Below are positions 7,020-16,087 of a stretch of DNA of 42,766 bases, piece after piece. Source of the DNA: an uncultured Prevotellaceae bacterium (GTDB lineage Bacteria > Bacteroidota > Bacteroidia > Bacteroidales > Bacteroidaceae); assembly GCA_902768105.1 (NCBI GenBank), contig CACXJZ010000041.1, forward strand, positions 1-42,766. The letters are read 5' to 3'. A program made the translations under genes and the position numbers. Position 1 is the stretch's first letter. Each line of letters begins with the position of its first letter. A model generated the notes under the pieces. The model was not told the origin of the DNA. It made no database searches and was given only the letters and a program-made list of their open reading frames with translations.

Positions 7020-8132
7020 TTATGATTTCGGCTGTTCTTTTTCCTTTTTTATCGTAAAACGGGCCTTCTCACCATCCTCACGACGCTCATGATAGAGCTT
7101 CGGCAGAGGATTGGCCAACGGCTCATCAAAATGCTGACGGTTGCGCCAGATATCGATGGCGGCATAGATGGCCTGGCGGAACGACTGCTCGTCGGCAATG
7201 CCCTTACCAGCAATGTCGTAGGCCGTCCCGTGGTCAGGCGACGTGCGCACGATGGGAAGGCCTGCCGTGAAGTTCACGCCGTTCTCGAGGGCCACCGTCT
7301 TGAACGGAGCCAGTCCCTGGTCGTGATACATGGCGAGCACACCGTCGAAACGCGTATAGGCTCCGCTGCCAAAGAAGCCGTCGGCAGCGTAAGGACCAAA
7401 GGCCTGTATGCCTGCCTTCTCGAGTTCTGCAATGGCAGGGATGATGACGTCCTGCTCCTCAGAGCCCAGCACTCCCCCATCACCGGCATGCGGATTGAGC
7501 GAGAGCACGGCTATACGGGGGTTGGAGATGCGGAGGTCGCGCTTCAACGACTGATGGAAAACCGTTGCCTTCTTGACAATAGCCTCCTTCGTGATGGCGG
7601 CAGCCACATCCTTGATGGGCAGGTGTGTCGTCACAAGCGCCACACGCAGGGTGTCGTTCATCAAGATCATCAGCGCTTTGTTACCGTCGCCCACACTCTG
7701 CTCGATATATTCGGTATGTCCACAGAAATGGAACGCCTCACTCTGAATGGTGTTCTTATTGATGGGAGCCGTAACAAGCACATCGTAAAGACCTGAGCGG
7801 AAGTCGGTCATAGCACGGTCGAGGGCTTTCAGGGCTGCTGTGCCTGCCTCCTTGGAAGGCTGTCCGAGATCAACTTTCACCTCGTCCTCAAAAGTTGCCA
7901 GCATGTTGAGACGTCCGTCCTGGGCATCCTCAGCCTTCTCGATGATACTGAAGTTGGTAGGCAGGTCGAGCGCCTTGCGATGATAGGCTGCCACCTTGGG
8001 CGAGCCATACACAATCGGGGTACACAACTCAAACATTGCAGGATCGGCAAAGGCCTTCAGGATCACCTCGTAACCAATGCCGTTCGTATCTCCATGCGTG
8101 ATAGCCACGCGTATCTTTCTTTGTTCCATCAT
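7020..8132 (-). CDS. pdxA: 4-hydroxythreonine-4-phosphate dehydrogenase
   Basis: PdxA oxidises 4-phosphohydroxy-L-threonine with NAD in the DXP-dependent pathway to pyridoxal phosphate. The 370-residue protein shows the family blocks: THGDTNGIGYE at the N-terminus, TAPINK, CGHTEY (metal-binding His), NPHAGDGG (second His), MYHDQGLAP (third His) and RTSPDHGTAYDIAGKG. The size is slightly above the usual 330 residues because of a charged C-terminal tail. It follows rlmN by 22 nt and is probably cotranscribed with it. Either of two adjacent Met codons could start translation. Confidence 0.95.
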   Translation of the reverse strand: MMEQRKIRVAITHGDTNGIGYEVILKAFADPAMFELCTPIVYGSPKVAAYHRKALDLPTNFSIIEKAEDAQDGRLNMLATFEDEVKVDLGQPSKEAGTAALKALDRAMTDFRSGLYDVLVTAPINKNTIQSEAFHFCGHTEYIEQSVGDGNKALMILMNDTLRVALVTTHLPIKDVAAAITKEAIVKKATVFHQSLKRDLRISNPRIAVLSLNPHAGDGGVLGSEEQDVIIPAIAELEKAGIQAFGPYAADGFFGSGAYTRFDGVLAMYHDQGLAPFKTVALENGVNFTAGLPIVRTSPDHGTAYDIAGKGIADEQSFRQAIYAAIDIWRNRQHFDEPLANPLPKLYHERREDGEKARFTIKKEKEQPKS

Positions 8133-8154
8133 ATTACATTTATATTGTTTAACG

Positions 8155-9186
8155 CTATTTGTTCTTACTTCTTTCTGTGCTCAGCAATCCACATGCCGCA
8201 AAAATGTCCTGACCGCGACTGGCGCGGATGGTGGTAAACACACCATGATGCGTGAGGTAGTCGCGAAGAGACTCCATACGCTGCTCGTCGGACGAGGGGA
8301 GGTTGACATCGGGAATCTCGTGGAAACGTATCAGGTTGACCCTACACTCCAGACCTTCAAGCAATCGCACAATCTCACGGGCATGCAACGGCTGGTCGTT
8401 CAGTCCTCCAAAGCAGATGTACTCGAACGAGCAACGGCGCTGGTGCGAGAAGTCATACTGCTTGAGCATGTCAACGGTGTCGGCAATAGCCTGTGCCCGC
8501 TCGGCAGGCATCAGCTGCAGGCGCTGCTCATGAATGGGCGAATGCATGGAGATGGCAACGTGACACTGACTCTCGTCGAGGAAACGCTTTAGTTTCCCGG
8601 GAACGCCCACAGAGCTGACCGTGATACGCTTGGGGCTCCACGCGAAACCCCAGTCGGCAGTCAGAATCTCTGTTGCCTTCAATACGGCATCAAGGTTATC
8701 CATCGGCTCACCCTGTCCCATGAAGACAATGTTGGTAAGCGGTGAGTGGTGGTTGACAACGTATATCTGATTCAGGATGTCAGCAGGGGTGAGATTGCCC
8801 TGCCAGCCCTGCTTGCCTGTCTGACAAAACAGACAGTTCATCTTGCATCCAACCTGACAAGATACGCACAGCGTAGCACGCTCTCCGTCAGGAATATACA
8901 CTGTTTCGACAAAGTGATTGTTTTCTACCGGGAACAGGTATTTAATGGTACCATCCTTCGAGTGTTGACTGTCAATAGCAGGCATGAGGCCCACCTCGTA
9001 CTCCTCGGCAAGACGCTGACGATTCTGCTTCGAGATATTCGTCATCTCGTCAACTGACTGCACATGCTTCTCGTACAGCCACTGAGCAATCTGCTTTGCC
9101 GTAAATCCAGGCATTCCCAACGCCAGCACAGCCTCCTTCAGCTCTGCCAGCGTCATTCCCAACAGTCGTTGCTTGACTTCTGCCAT
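8155..9186 (-). CDS. rlmN: 23S rRNA (adenine2503-C2)-methyltransferase RlmN
   Basis: This radical-SAM enzyme methylates A2503 of 23S rRNA and also tRNA. The CxxxCxxC iron-sulfur motif is Cys 114, 118 and 121 (GCKMNCLFC), followed by QTGKQGWQGNL. GQGEPMDN is the SAM-binding GEP motif, and the second catalytic cysteine is Cys 332 in AACGLL near the C-terminus. Length (343 residues) is normal. It is the first gene of the minus-strand run and has a full consensus promoter 21 nt before its start. The presence of both the cluster and the distal Cys separates it from inactive relatives. Confidence 0.97.
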   Translation of the reverse strand: MAEVKQRLLGMTLAELKEAVLALGMPGFTAKQIAQWLYEKHVQSVDEMTNISKQNRQRLAEEYEVGLMPAIDSQHSKDGTIKYLFPVENNHFVETVYIPDGERATLCVSCQVGCKMNCLFCQTGKQGWQGNLTPADILNQIYVVNHHSPLTNIVFMGQGEPMDNLDAVLKATEILTADWGFAWSPKRITVSSVGVPGKLKRFLDESQCHVAISMHSPIHEQRLQLMPAERAQAIADTVDMLKQYDFSHQRRCSFEYICFGGLNDQPLHAREIVRLLEGLECRVNLIRFHEIPDVNLPSSDEQRMESLRDYLTHHGVFTTIRASRGQDIFAACGLLSTERSKNK

Positions 9187-9206
9187 GTATCTTCTTTATT
9201 ACGCTA

Positions 9207-9238
9207 CAAAGGTACGAATAAGTGAGCAAATTACCAAA
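9207..9238 (-). promoter_or_regulatory. Bacteroidetes promoter for rlmN
   Basis: On the minus strand TTTG (9235-9238), a 20-nt spacer and TACCTTTG (9207-9214) match the consensus exactly; the rlmN start is 20 nt further on. Confidence 0.82.
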
Positions 9239-9278
9239 AGAAAATACATTTTCTTCATTTATTGCCATTCAAATGACT

Positions 9279-11702
9279 TTACCGGGAGGTAAGCCTCAGA
9301 GTCCTTGCCAGTCCTCGTTTGGCATCAGTTACCGTTAAGGTAATGTCACCAGGAGCTGTTGTGGTGCGCACAATGACGACCAACTGACCACTGAACAGCC
9401 GCATACGCGGTTCTGTAAAGGGTTCGAGGCTCGTGGCATCACCGTTGCAGGCAGCCTGATAGACGCCCGCACCTGTCACTTCAAATGTAAGCTCGTCATC
9501 TGCCGTTGGGCAGAATACGCCATTGGCATCAGTCAACGACACAGTGACAAATGACAAGTCGTCGCCATCGGCCTTCAAAATGGTACGGTCAGCCTTCAAA
9601 CTCAACGCAGCAGGCTCGCCAGCAGTCACCTGACGGGTACGTGCCATCTCGTGGCCCTCTTCGTCGTAAGCCACGACCTCAATCACGCCCGGTTCATAGC
9701 GGACGTCGTTCCAGCGGAGGCGATAGCGGTCTAACCTACCTACACCCTTGCTCCTTACGCCTTCACTCCGTCCATTCACAAAGAGCTCGGCCTTGGGATA
9801 GTCGGTATAGACATAGACAGGTGTCACCTCGCCCTCACGGCCTGGCCACGTCCAGTGGGGCAGCACGTGGAGCGTGTGCTCCTGACGGTTCCAGTGGCTG
9901 CGATAGAGGAAATAGCGGTCCTTGGGCAGGCCTGCCAAGTCGCAGACACCGAAGTAACTGGAGCGGCTGGGCCAGTATTCGTCGTAAGGCGACGGCTCAC
10001 CCAGATAGTCGTAACCCGTCCATACAAACTCTCCTATGACCCAAGGATAGTCGTCCTGCCATACCCAGTCATCGTCGGGCAGATTGGACCAAGGACAATA
10101 CTCCACATCGTAGCTGGAGCACTGGCCGTCGGCCGTCTCTATGGCTTTAGGGTCATAGCCCTCCGCCCACGACGCGAAGCGGGAATTATCGTCAGGCACC
10201 ACGGGAAACTTGTAAACACCTCGCGAAGAGACTGTTGATGCCGTCTCGGAGCCCAACAGGAAGCCTTTGGGCAACTGCTGGATATTGGTGGTATATTTAT
10301 GGACACGATAGTTGAAGCCAGGCACATCCATCACCTGTGCAAAACCGCTCTTCAGCGCATCCTCGGCACGATCCATGCCCTGCGTGACAGGACGTGTGGG
10401 GTCGAGCCTATGACAGATGTCCTGCAAGTGACGGGATATCTCACGGCCTTCGTCGCTCCACTGCTCAGGAATCTCGTTGCCTATCGACCACATCACGATG
10501 CTGGGGTGGTTGCGGTTACGCAGCACGAGGTTCTCCATATCGCGGTCGGCCCACTCCTTGAAGAAGCGTGCGTAACCATTCTTACACTTAGGATAAATCC
10601 ACATGTCGAACGACTCTGCCATCACCATCATACCCAAAGAGTCGCAAATATCCATCTGCCATTGGCTGGGCATGTTGTGAGAAGTACGGATGGCATCGGC
10701 ACCCATCGCCTTCATGCTCTCTATCTGACGGATGAGCGCAGCCTTATTGATGGCTGCTCCCAAAGGTCCTAAGTCATGGTGCAGGCAGACGCCCTTCAGC
10801 TTACGCGTCACGCCGTTCAGCTGGAAACCGCCTTCCTTGGAAACGGTGACCGTACGAATGCCACAACGTAAAGAGGTCTCGTCACAACCTTCACCCAATG
10901 TCAACTTCACCATATATAAATAAGGTGTCTCAGGCGTCCATAACTGTGGGTGTTCCACTTCGAAGGTAAACGACAATTCGCCTGAAGGCCCTACCCTATT
11001 ATACTGCTCGGCAACAACGGTACCTTCAGCATTTATCATCTGAGCCTTCAACGACATTCCGTCAACAGGATTGTTGATCTTGGCAGCAATGCTGACAAAA
11101 GCCTTATTCTCCTGAACAGACAAGGTGCGCACGCAAGTCTGCCAAGCATCAATATGTGCCTTTGGAGTCAGTATGAGTTCTACAGGTCTGTAGAGTCCAC
11201 CACCAGGATACCAGCGAGAGCTTTCTTCCACATTCTTCAGATTAACTTCAATGGAATTATTACCCGTCTTCAGGAAAGGCGTTGCATCGATTCGGAAAGC
11301 ATTGTAGCCATAAGCCCAATAGCCAGCCTGCTGGCCATTAATCTTCACCGTAGGTTCACTCATGGCACCATCAAACACCAGTTCTGCGTGACTGACGGGT
11401 TCGTCAAGAGAGACGGTCGTACGATAATAGCCTTCTCCAATCCAGGGCAGTGCACCGCTACGACCACTCTTCTCTGTTGCTTCCGTCTCACCATTCTGCT
11501 CGATGGCAACACGCTGCAAGTCCCACTTCTTGTCGAAGGGGCCGCTGATGGCCCAGTCATGGGGTATAGTCACCTGCTGCCAGTCTGCTCCATTACGAGA
11601 GAACTGCCACTGGCGCAAGTCAATGGTATGACGCTGTGCTACGGCTCCAAGTGCAAGGAAGAGAAACAGAGATAATGTACTCAGTCTGAAATGATTCATC
11701 AT
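9279..11702 (-). CDS. Secreted glycoside hydrolase family 2 (beta-galactosidase-like)
   Basis: An 807-residue exported enzyme (signal peptide ending ALGAVAQ). The GH2 order is clear: jelly-roll sugar-binding domain (about 25-180, with WYPGGGLYRPV), immunoglobulin-like domain, then the TIM barrel (about 295-570). The acid/base is Glu 410 in WSIGNE. The nucleophile is most likely Glu 486 in GSETAS, because the 76-residue spacing equals that in E. coli LacZ; GEFVWTGYD at 557-565 corresponds to the LacZ tryptophan loop. The C-terminal part (YTDYPKAELFVNGRS onward) looks like a DUF4982 plus a further beta domain. It probably removes beta-galactosyl or related residues from plant or host glycans in the periplasm. 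There is no SusC/SusD pair nearby, so substrate is unknown. Confidence 0.92.
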   Translation of the reverse strand: MMNHFRLSTLSLFLFLALGAVAQRHTIDLRQWQFSRNGADWQQVTIPHDWAISGPFDKKWDLQRVAIEQNGETEATEKSGRSGALPWIGEGYYRTTVSLDEPVSHAELVFDGAMSEPTVKINGQQAGYWAYGYNAFRIDATPFLKTGNNSIEVNLKNVEESSRWYPGGGLYRPVELILTPKAHIDAWQTCVRTLSVQENKAFVSIAAKINNPVDGMSLKAQMINAEGTVVAEQYNRVGPSGELSFTFEVEHPQLWTPETPYLYMVKLTLGEGCDETSLRCGIRTVTVSKEGGFQLNGVTRKLKGVCLHHDLGPLGAAINKAALIRQIESMKAMGADAIRTSHNMPSQWQMDICDSLGMMVMAESFDMWIYPKCKNGYARFFKEWADRDMENLVLRNRNHPSIVMWSIGNEIPEQWSDEGREISRHLQDICHRLDPTRPVTQGMDRAEDALKSGFAQVMDVPGFNYRVHKYTTNIQQLPKGFLLGSETASTVSSRGVYKFPVVPDDNSRFASWAEGYDPKAIETADGQCSSYDVEYCPWSNLPDDDWVWQDDYPWVIGEFVWTGYDYLGEPSPYDEYWPSRSSYFGVCDLAGLPKDRYFLYRSHWNRQEHTLHVLPHWTWPGREGEVTPVYVYTDYPKAELFVNGRSEGVRSKGVGRLDRYRLRWNDVRYEPGVIEVVAYDEEGHEMARTRQVTAGEPAALSLKADRTILKADGDDLSFVTVSLTDANGVFCPTADDELTFEVTGAGVYQAACNGDATSLEPFTEPRMRLFSGQLVVIVRTTTAPGDITLTVTDAKRGLARTLRLTSR

Positions 11703-11736
11703 TGCTTTGGTTATAAAATTTGGTTCTTAGGGATTG

Positions 11737-11768
11737 CAAAGATAAACAAATTCCATCAGACCTGCAAA
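11737..11768 (-). promoter_or_regulatory. Bacteroidetes promoter for the GH2 gene
   Basis: Minus-strand TTTG (11765-11768), 20-nt spacer and TATCTTTG (11737-11744). The start codon lies 34 nt further on. Confidence 0.75.
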
Positions 11769-11796
11769 TAAACAGGAAAAATACGCACAAAAAAAA

Positions 11797-11822
11797 TCTC
11801 CGTAGCCTTGCGACTACGGAGA
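11797..11822 (-). terminator. Rho-independent terminator after ompA-like gene
   Basis: A 9-bp perfect stem (TCTCCGTAG/CTACGGAGA) with an 8-nt loop is followed on the minus strand by a run of eight T. It ends the OmpA-family transcript and insulates the GH2 promoter just beyond. Confidence 0.88.
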
Positions 11823-11851
11823 CTTAATTATTTTGAAACTTTCAGTTCAAT

Positions 11852-13012
11852 TTATTTTGCCATGTCGTTGAAAGTAGCAACACGGTTGAACTCGAGCTCC
11901 TCGAAGAGCTGATCCGTAGGACCACAGCCAATAGCTGACAGACGGTCTGCAGAAATCTTGTACTTCTTGATGAGGGCCTTCATAACGGCATTTGCACGAT
12001 CCTCAGAAAGCTTCTGGTTCAGCTCAAGGCTACCCTCGGGAGAAGCATAACCCTTAATCTCAACCTTTGCATCGGGATGATTCTTCATGTAAGAAGCAAT
12101 CAGCTCGATCGGAGCATACTGAGCAGCATCGATAGTGCTCTTACCCTTGCGGAAGAGAACGGTCGGCTGGAGGTTAGTTGCAGTAGCGGGCTTTACATAA
12201 ACGGGCTCAGTCGGACGGTTGTTGCAAGCGTCGAGAGCAGCCTGCAGGTCACGGATCTGAGCGTCCTTAGCAGCCAGCAGAGCATCCTTGTCGTTCAGGT
12301 TAGCACGCAGCTCGTTGATCTTAGCGTTCAGACCATCGATCTCAGCCTGGTCGCGGAGCTCAGCAATCTTGAAGTTGTGAGTACCGTTGCTGTTACCGAA
12401 CTTGTAGTTGATACCGAGGTTTGCACCTACGTTAGCACGGTTCAGGTTGAACTGAGGCTCTACGTAAGAGTCAGCAATGTGATAAACAATGTTGGGCTCG
12501 ATGTAGAGCTGCCACTGCTTGTCAGAACCAAGGTTGAAGGTGAAGTCGATAGCCAGCTTAGAAGACATAGCGTTCTCCTTTGCATGACCCCAGTAGTGCA
12601 TCCAGCCGAGACCACCAACAGCGATAACCTCGAAGCAGCGGGGCTGACCGGGATAGCCACCGAGCCAGTTGCTCAGGTTCAGAGTACCCAGCAGGCTAAC
12701 GTTTGACATCTTAACAGTAGTGTTGATTGCTTCCAGAGGCAGGGGAACAAGATAGTTGTTCGTAATCTTCTTACCGAAGTAAACTTCTCCTTCAGCAGCG
12801 AGACCTACAGCCGGAGTAAACCAACGGCCGATACGAAGACCTGCATCGAAATTCAGGTTCTTCATCATCTTGAAGTTCTTGGCAGGAGCAGTAATACCAC
12901 CATTGACTCCAATGTACCAGTTGTCAAAGTTCTTGCTCTCCTCAACGGTCTGAGCAGACATTGTCTGTGCTGACAAAGCAGCAACAGCAAGCATTAAAAA
13001 TAGCTTTTTCAT
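11852..13012 (-). CDS. OmpA-family outer membrane protein
   Basis: A 386-residue protein with a signal peptide (ending QTMSAQ), an N-terminal beta-barrel of about 190 residues with alternating hydrophobic strands, a predicted coiled coil (AEIDGLNAKINELRANL onward, about 220-265), and a C-terminal OmpA-like peptidoglycan-binding domain (KGKSTID, VEIKGYASPEG, LSEDRANAV). It should link the outer membrane to peptidoglycan and is likely an abundant surface protein. It stands alone between its terminator and an AT-rich 200-nt upstream region. The terminal GCGPTDQLFEELEFNRVATF lacks the usual NRRVEF but keeps its NR core, as is common in Bacteroidales. Confidence 0.92.
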   Translation of the reverse strand: MKKLFLMLAVAALSAQTMSAQTVEESKNFDNWYIGVNGGITAPAKNFKMMKNLNFDAGLRIGRWFTPAVGLAAEGEVYFGKKITNNYLVPLPLEAINTTVKMSNVSLLGTLNLSNWLGGYPGQPRCFEVIAVGGLGWMHYWGHAKENAMSSKLAIDFTFNLGSDKQWQLYIEPNIVYHIADSYVEPQFNLNRANVGANLGINYKFGNSNGTHNFKIAELRDQAEIDGLNAKINELRANLNDKDALLAAKDAQIRDLQAALDACNNRPTEPVYVKPATATNLQPTVLFRKGKSTIDAAQYAPIELIASYMKNHPDAKVEIKGYASPEGSLELNQKLSEDRANAVMKALIKKYKISADRLSAIGCGPTDQLFEELEFNRVATFNDMAK

Positions 13013-13113
13013 GTTTAATAATTTTGTTTAAAAATATAAAATCAATTGTTTAAATTCTTTCAAATCGACTGCAAAATAAATAAAAAAAAACATAAGTACC
13101 AAGAAAAAACACT

Positions 13114-13129
13114 AAAAAGTGCACTTTTT
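13114..13129. other. 16-nt perfect palindrome upstream of the OmpA gene
   Basis: AAAAAGTGCACTTTTT is a perfect palindrome about 100 nt before the OmpA-family start and 98 nt after the zinc-ribbon gene stop. It could be a weak terminator for the zinc-ribbon/Nif3 unit or a binding site for a dimeric regulator. No exact promoter consensus was found between it and ompA; the closest box is TTATTTTG at about 13069-13076. Confidence 0.4.
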
Positions 13130-13227
13130 TGCTCTATTTTTTGACTTACATCGCCTTTTTTGAAGAAAAACGGGCATTTTTCTGATGATTTGTCATATAA
13201 TAGAGGTACTTACATACCTATTTTAAT

Positions 13228-14067
13228 TTATTCGTCAGCAGACTCATCTTCGGCCTTTTTAACCGTTTTGCGAATAGAACGCTTACGTGTCTTCTTCTCC
13301 TCAACAGGCTTGTCGAGTTTTACACCTGCCAGCTCGGGATCAATCATAATACGTCCACAATATTCGCATACGATGATTTTCTTGTGCATCTTTATGTCAA
13401 GCTGACGCTGGGGAGGAATCTTATTGAAGCAACCTCCACAGGCATCACGCTGCACATAAACGATGCCCAGACCATTGCGGGCATTCTTACGGATACGCTT
13501 GAACGATGTCAACAGACGAGGTTCAATCTTTGTCTCCAGGTCCTTCACCTTGGACTTCAGTTTGTCCTCTTCCGCACGGGTTTCTTCCATAATCTCATCA
13601 AGCTCGCCTTTCTTCACCTCGAGATCGTTCTTACGCTCTTCAATCATTGCCAGATTTGCCTGCAGTTCTTCCTGTTTCTCAGCGATACGTGCTTGAGCTT
13701 CCTTGATTTTCTTGTTACAGAGTTCAATCTCCAACGTCTGGAACTCAATCTCCTTGCTCAACGTATCATACTCACGATTGTTCTTCACATCATTGAGTTG
13801 AGCCTGATAACGCTCCACACTGGCTTGAGCCTCAACAATCTCGCCTTTCTTCATAGTCACGGCCTTCTGGAACTCATCAATGTCACGCTGAATCTTCTCA
13901 ATACGTGTCGAGAGTCCTTCAATCTCGTCTTCAAGGTCTTGCACCTCAAGGGGCAGCTCACCTCTCAAAGCACGCTTCTCGTCAATTGCCGAGAGTGCCG
14001 TCTGCATCTGATAGAGGGTTTTCAGACGCTCCTCTACCGACAGGTCCATTGGATCTTTCTTTGCCAT
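13228..14067 (-). CDS. Coiled-coil protein with C4 zinc ribbon
   Basis: A 279-residue cytoplasmic protein. Residues about 15-190 are almost entirely coiled coil, rich in Glu, Lys, Gln and Leu. The C-terminal part has a four-cysteine zinc ribbon: Cys 210 and 213 (CGGC), Cys 234 and 237 (CEYC), with GGCFNKIPPQ between, typical of the DUF164 / zf-RING_7 family. A basic and acidic tail follows. The family's exact role is unsettled; proposals centre on nucleic-acid contact. It lies 42 nt downstream of the Nif3 gene on the same strand, a pairing common in Bacteroidetes and other phyla, which hints at a shared pathway. Confidence 0.88.
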   Translation of the reverse strand: MAKKDPMDLSVEERLKTLYQMQTALSAIDEKRALRGELPLEVQDLEDEIEGLSTRIEKIQRDIDEFQKAVTMKKGEIVEAQASVERYQAQLNDVKNNREYDTLSKEIEFQTLEIELCNKKIKEAQARIAEKQEELQANLAMIEERKNDLEVKKGELDEIMEETRAEEDKLKSKVKDLETKIEPRLLTSFKRIRKNARNGLGIVYVQRDACGGCFNKIPPQRQLDIKMHKKIIVCEYCGRIMIDPELAGVKLDKPVEEKKTRKRSIRKTVKKAEDESADE

Positions 14068-14109
14068 AATCTTAATCTTTTGTTGTAATTACGTTATTTC
14101 GTTGTTACA

Positions 14110-14883
14110 TTATAAATAAATAATCGGATTAGTGTTCGTCTCTGCTATTTCCGTACGTACACCCGGACACTCTTTATGAATGATATCACGGAAGATTTCA
14201 CTCGTATATTGCTCACTCTGATAATGTCCTATGACACATATCTGAATTTTCTGCTCATGGTCGAAATACACATGATAATGCATTTCTCCCGTCACAAAAG
14301 CATCTGCACCCTGTTTAATAGCATCAGGCAACATAAAGTCACCTGCGCCGCCACAGATAGCCACTCGCTGTATAGGTCGGCGCAGCAGCTCGTTACACAT
14401 GACGCACTCCACGTCAAAGGTCCGTTTCAGCATCAATACAAAATCGTCAGCAGCCATTGGCTTGGACAGTTCGGCAAGGACCATCGGGCATTTCTCTCCT
14501 TCTGGCAAGTCGCAATGAACAGGCATCGCCCCCATCTTCTCTGCCATCTTGAAGTTTACTCCATCCAATGCGTTATCCATATTTGTATGCATGGATACAA
14601 CACAGAAGTCGTTTTTGATAGCCTTGATAACACAACGCTGTACAAAATCACTACCACTGACTTGTTTCAGTCCACGGAACAACAACGGGTGGTGGCTCAC
14701 AATGAGATTACACCCCTTGCGGATGGCTTCGTCAATAATCTGTTCGTTGACGTCCAGACACAATAATGCCCCTGAAACCTCCGTCTCTGTCAATCCTACT
14801 TGCAAGCCAGCATTATCCCAGCTTTCCTGCAAGGGCAGAGGCGCGAATCGTTCAAGGGCGCTCAGCACTTCTTTAATTTTCAC
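14110..14883 (-). CDS. Nif3-like dinuclear metal centre protein
   Basis: The protein belongs to the Nif3/YbgI/YqfO family, which forms toroidal hexamers with a two-metal site; a GTP cyclohydrolase-like or hydrolase activity has been suggested but is not settled. Seen motifs: LQESWDNAGLQVG, the paired His 64-65 in IVSHHPLLF, MHTNMDNALDGVN and GDFMLPDAIKQGADAFVTGEMHYH, all metal or core blocks. I choose the GTG at 14883 because a TAATTTTG box ends only 5 nt before it; the open frame continues upstream, but through the promoter. This gives 257 residues. It leads the zinc-ribbon gene. Confidence 0.9.
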   Translation of the reverse strand: MKIKEVLSALERFAPLPLQESWDNAGLQVGLTETEVSGALLCLDVNEQIIDEAIRKGCNLIVSHHPLLFRGLKQVSGSDFVQRCVIKAIKNDFCVVSMHTNMDNALDGVNFKMAEKMGAMPVHCDLPEGEKCPMVLAELSKPMAADDFVLMLKRTFDVECVMCNELLRRPIQRVAICGGAGDFMLPDAIKQGADAFVTGEMHYHVYFDHEQKIQICVIGHYQSEQYTSEIFRDIIHKECPGVRTEIAETNTNPIIYL

Positions 14884-14888
14884 GGGTG

Positions 14889-14896
14889 CAAAATTA
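14889..14896 (-). promoter_or_regulatory. -7 box of the Nif3 gene
   Basis: TAATTTTG on the minus strand fits TAnnTTTG; CTTG lies 20 nt before it (14917-14920). The box ends 5 nt before the GTG start, so the transcript would have little or no leader. Confidence 0.55.
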
Positions 14897-14945
14897 CAAA
14901 TTATTATACAAAAAAACAAGAAAAACAGGTATTTTTTTAGGAAAG

Positions 14946-14977
14946 TTTGGTAGTTTGTTGATTATTTCGTACCTTTG
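14946..14977 (+). promoter_or_regulatory. Bacteroidetes promoter for the LacI regulator
   Basis: TTTG (14946-14949), a 20-nt spacer and TACCTTTG (14970-14977) match the consensus exactly. The start codon is 18 nt after the box. It is divergent from the Nif3 promoter about 50 nt away. Confidence 0.85.
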
Positions 14978-14995
14978 GCGTCCAAAAATATCATC

Positions 14996-16066
14996 ATGGT
15001 AAACGAAAAGATAAGAATCAAGGATATCGCAGAACGTGCTGGAGTTAGCGTAGGCACTGTTGACAGGGTGTTACATAACCGTCCTAACGTCTCTCCAAAG
15101 GCTTTGGAGAAAGTCAACAAGGCTCTGGAAGAAATGGACTATAAACCCAACATGTATGCCTCCGCACTGGCCTACAACAAACAATATACCTTCTATTGCA
15201 TTATTCCCAAACACGCCAGTGAAGCATACTGGGAAGAAATTGAGGAAGGAGCAAAGGCGGCCTGTGAGCGGCGCCGCGACTTTGGCATTTCCATCCAGAT
15301 GATTTATTATAAACGATTCCAGCCAGAAACTTTTGTCAAGGCCGCCAACGATGTCCTCAAGCAGAAACCATCAGGCATTATCGTGGTGCCCTCAACACTG
15401 GAGCTGACACGTAAGTTCACCGATCAGCTTCACGAACAGGGAGTACCCTTCATCCTGCTCGACTCCTATATGCCTGATTTGCGTCCACTGTCCTTTTTCG
15501 GACAAGACTCATTCCAAAGCGGTTACTTTGCTGCGCGAATGCTGATGATGATGGCACCACAGGAGAAGGAAATCATGCTCATGAAACAGATGCTGAATGG
15601 TAACGTAGCATCAAAGCAGCAGGAGAACCGCGAAACAGGTTTCCGGCATTATATGCATGACCATTTCCCTGAAGTTGTCATATCAGAGTTAGACCTTCCT
15701 CTTGACGAAAAACGCGAGCAATACCACACTCTTCTAGAACGCTTCTTCAAGAAACATCCGCTGGTACACCACTGTATCACGTTTAACTCAAAGGCTCATA
15801 TTGTCGGAGAATTCCTGCAGCACTCCAACCGAAGGAATATACAGATTATGGGCTATGACATGGTAGAGAAGAACGCAGAGTGCCTACGACAGGGCAGTAT
15901 ATCGTTCCTCATCGCGCAGCATGCTTACATGCAAGGTTATGAGTGCATTGAAACTCTTTTCGATGCCATCGTGCTGAAGCGCGAGGTGAATCCCGTAAAC
16001 TACATGCCCATAGAACTGCTGACCAAAGAAAATCTGGATTTCTATCGAAGGAAAAATATTGGATAA
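14996..16066 (+). CDS. LacI-family transcriptional regulator
   Basis: A 356-residue regulator. The N-terminal helix-turn-helix is typical (RIKDIAERAGVSVGTVDRVLHNRPNVSPKALEKV), followed by the hinge YKPNMYASAL and a periplasmic-binding-protein-like sensor domain (about 60-350) that would bind a sugar or sugar acid. The ATG at 14996 is preferred over an upstream TTG that lies inside the -7 box. It sits 21 nt upstream of altronate dehydratase on the same strand, so it probably controls this hexuronate operon, including itself. The ligand (a hexuronate or its breakdown product) is inferred from position. I saw no clear operator palindrome near the promoter. Confidence 0.9.
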   Translation: MVNEKIRIKDIAERAGVSVGTVDRVLHNRPNVSPKALEKVNKALEEMDYKPNMYASALAYNKQYTFYCIIPKHASEAYWEEIEEGAKAACERRRDFGISIQMIYYKRFQPETFVKAANDVLKQKPSGIIVVPSTLELTRKFTDQLHEQGVPFILLDSYMPDLRPLSFFGQDSFQSGYFAARMLMMMAPQEKEIMLMKQMLNGNVASKQQENRETGFRHYMHDHFPEVVISELDLPLDEKREQYHTLLERFFKKHPLVHHCITFNSKAHIVGEFLQHSNRRNIQIMGYDMVEKNAECLRQGSISFLIAQHAYMQGYECIETLFDAIVLKREVNPVNYMPIELLTKENLDFYRRKNIG

Positions 16067-16087
16067 TCATTCAACTACTAAACAAAT

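Noticed and set aside
773-9186. The packed minus-strand run as a new defence or secretion system (nuclease, two proteases, AAA+ protein).
   Set aside because: The members are known housekeeping and envelope genes; the AAA+ protein is a sigma54 activator, and the nuclease and peptidases have export signals.
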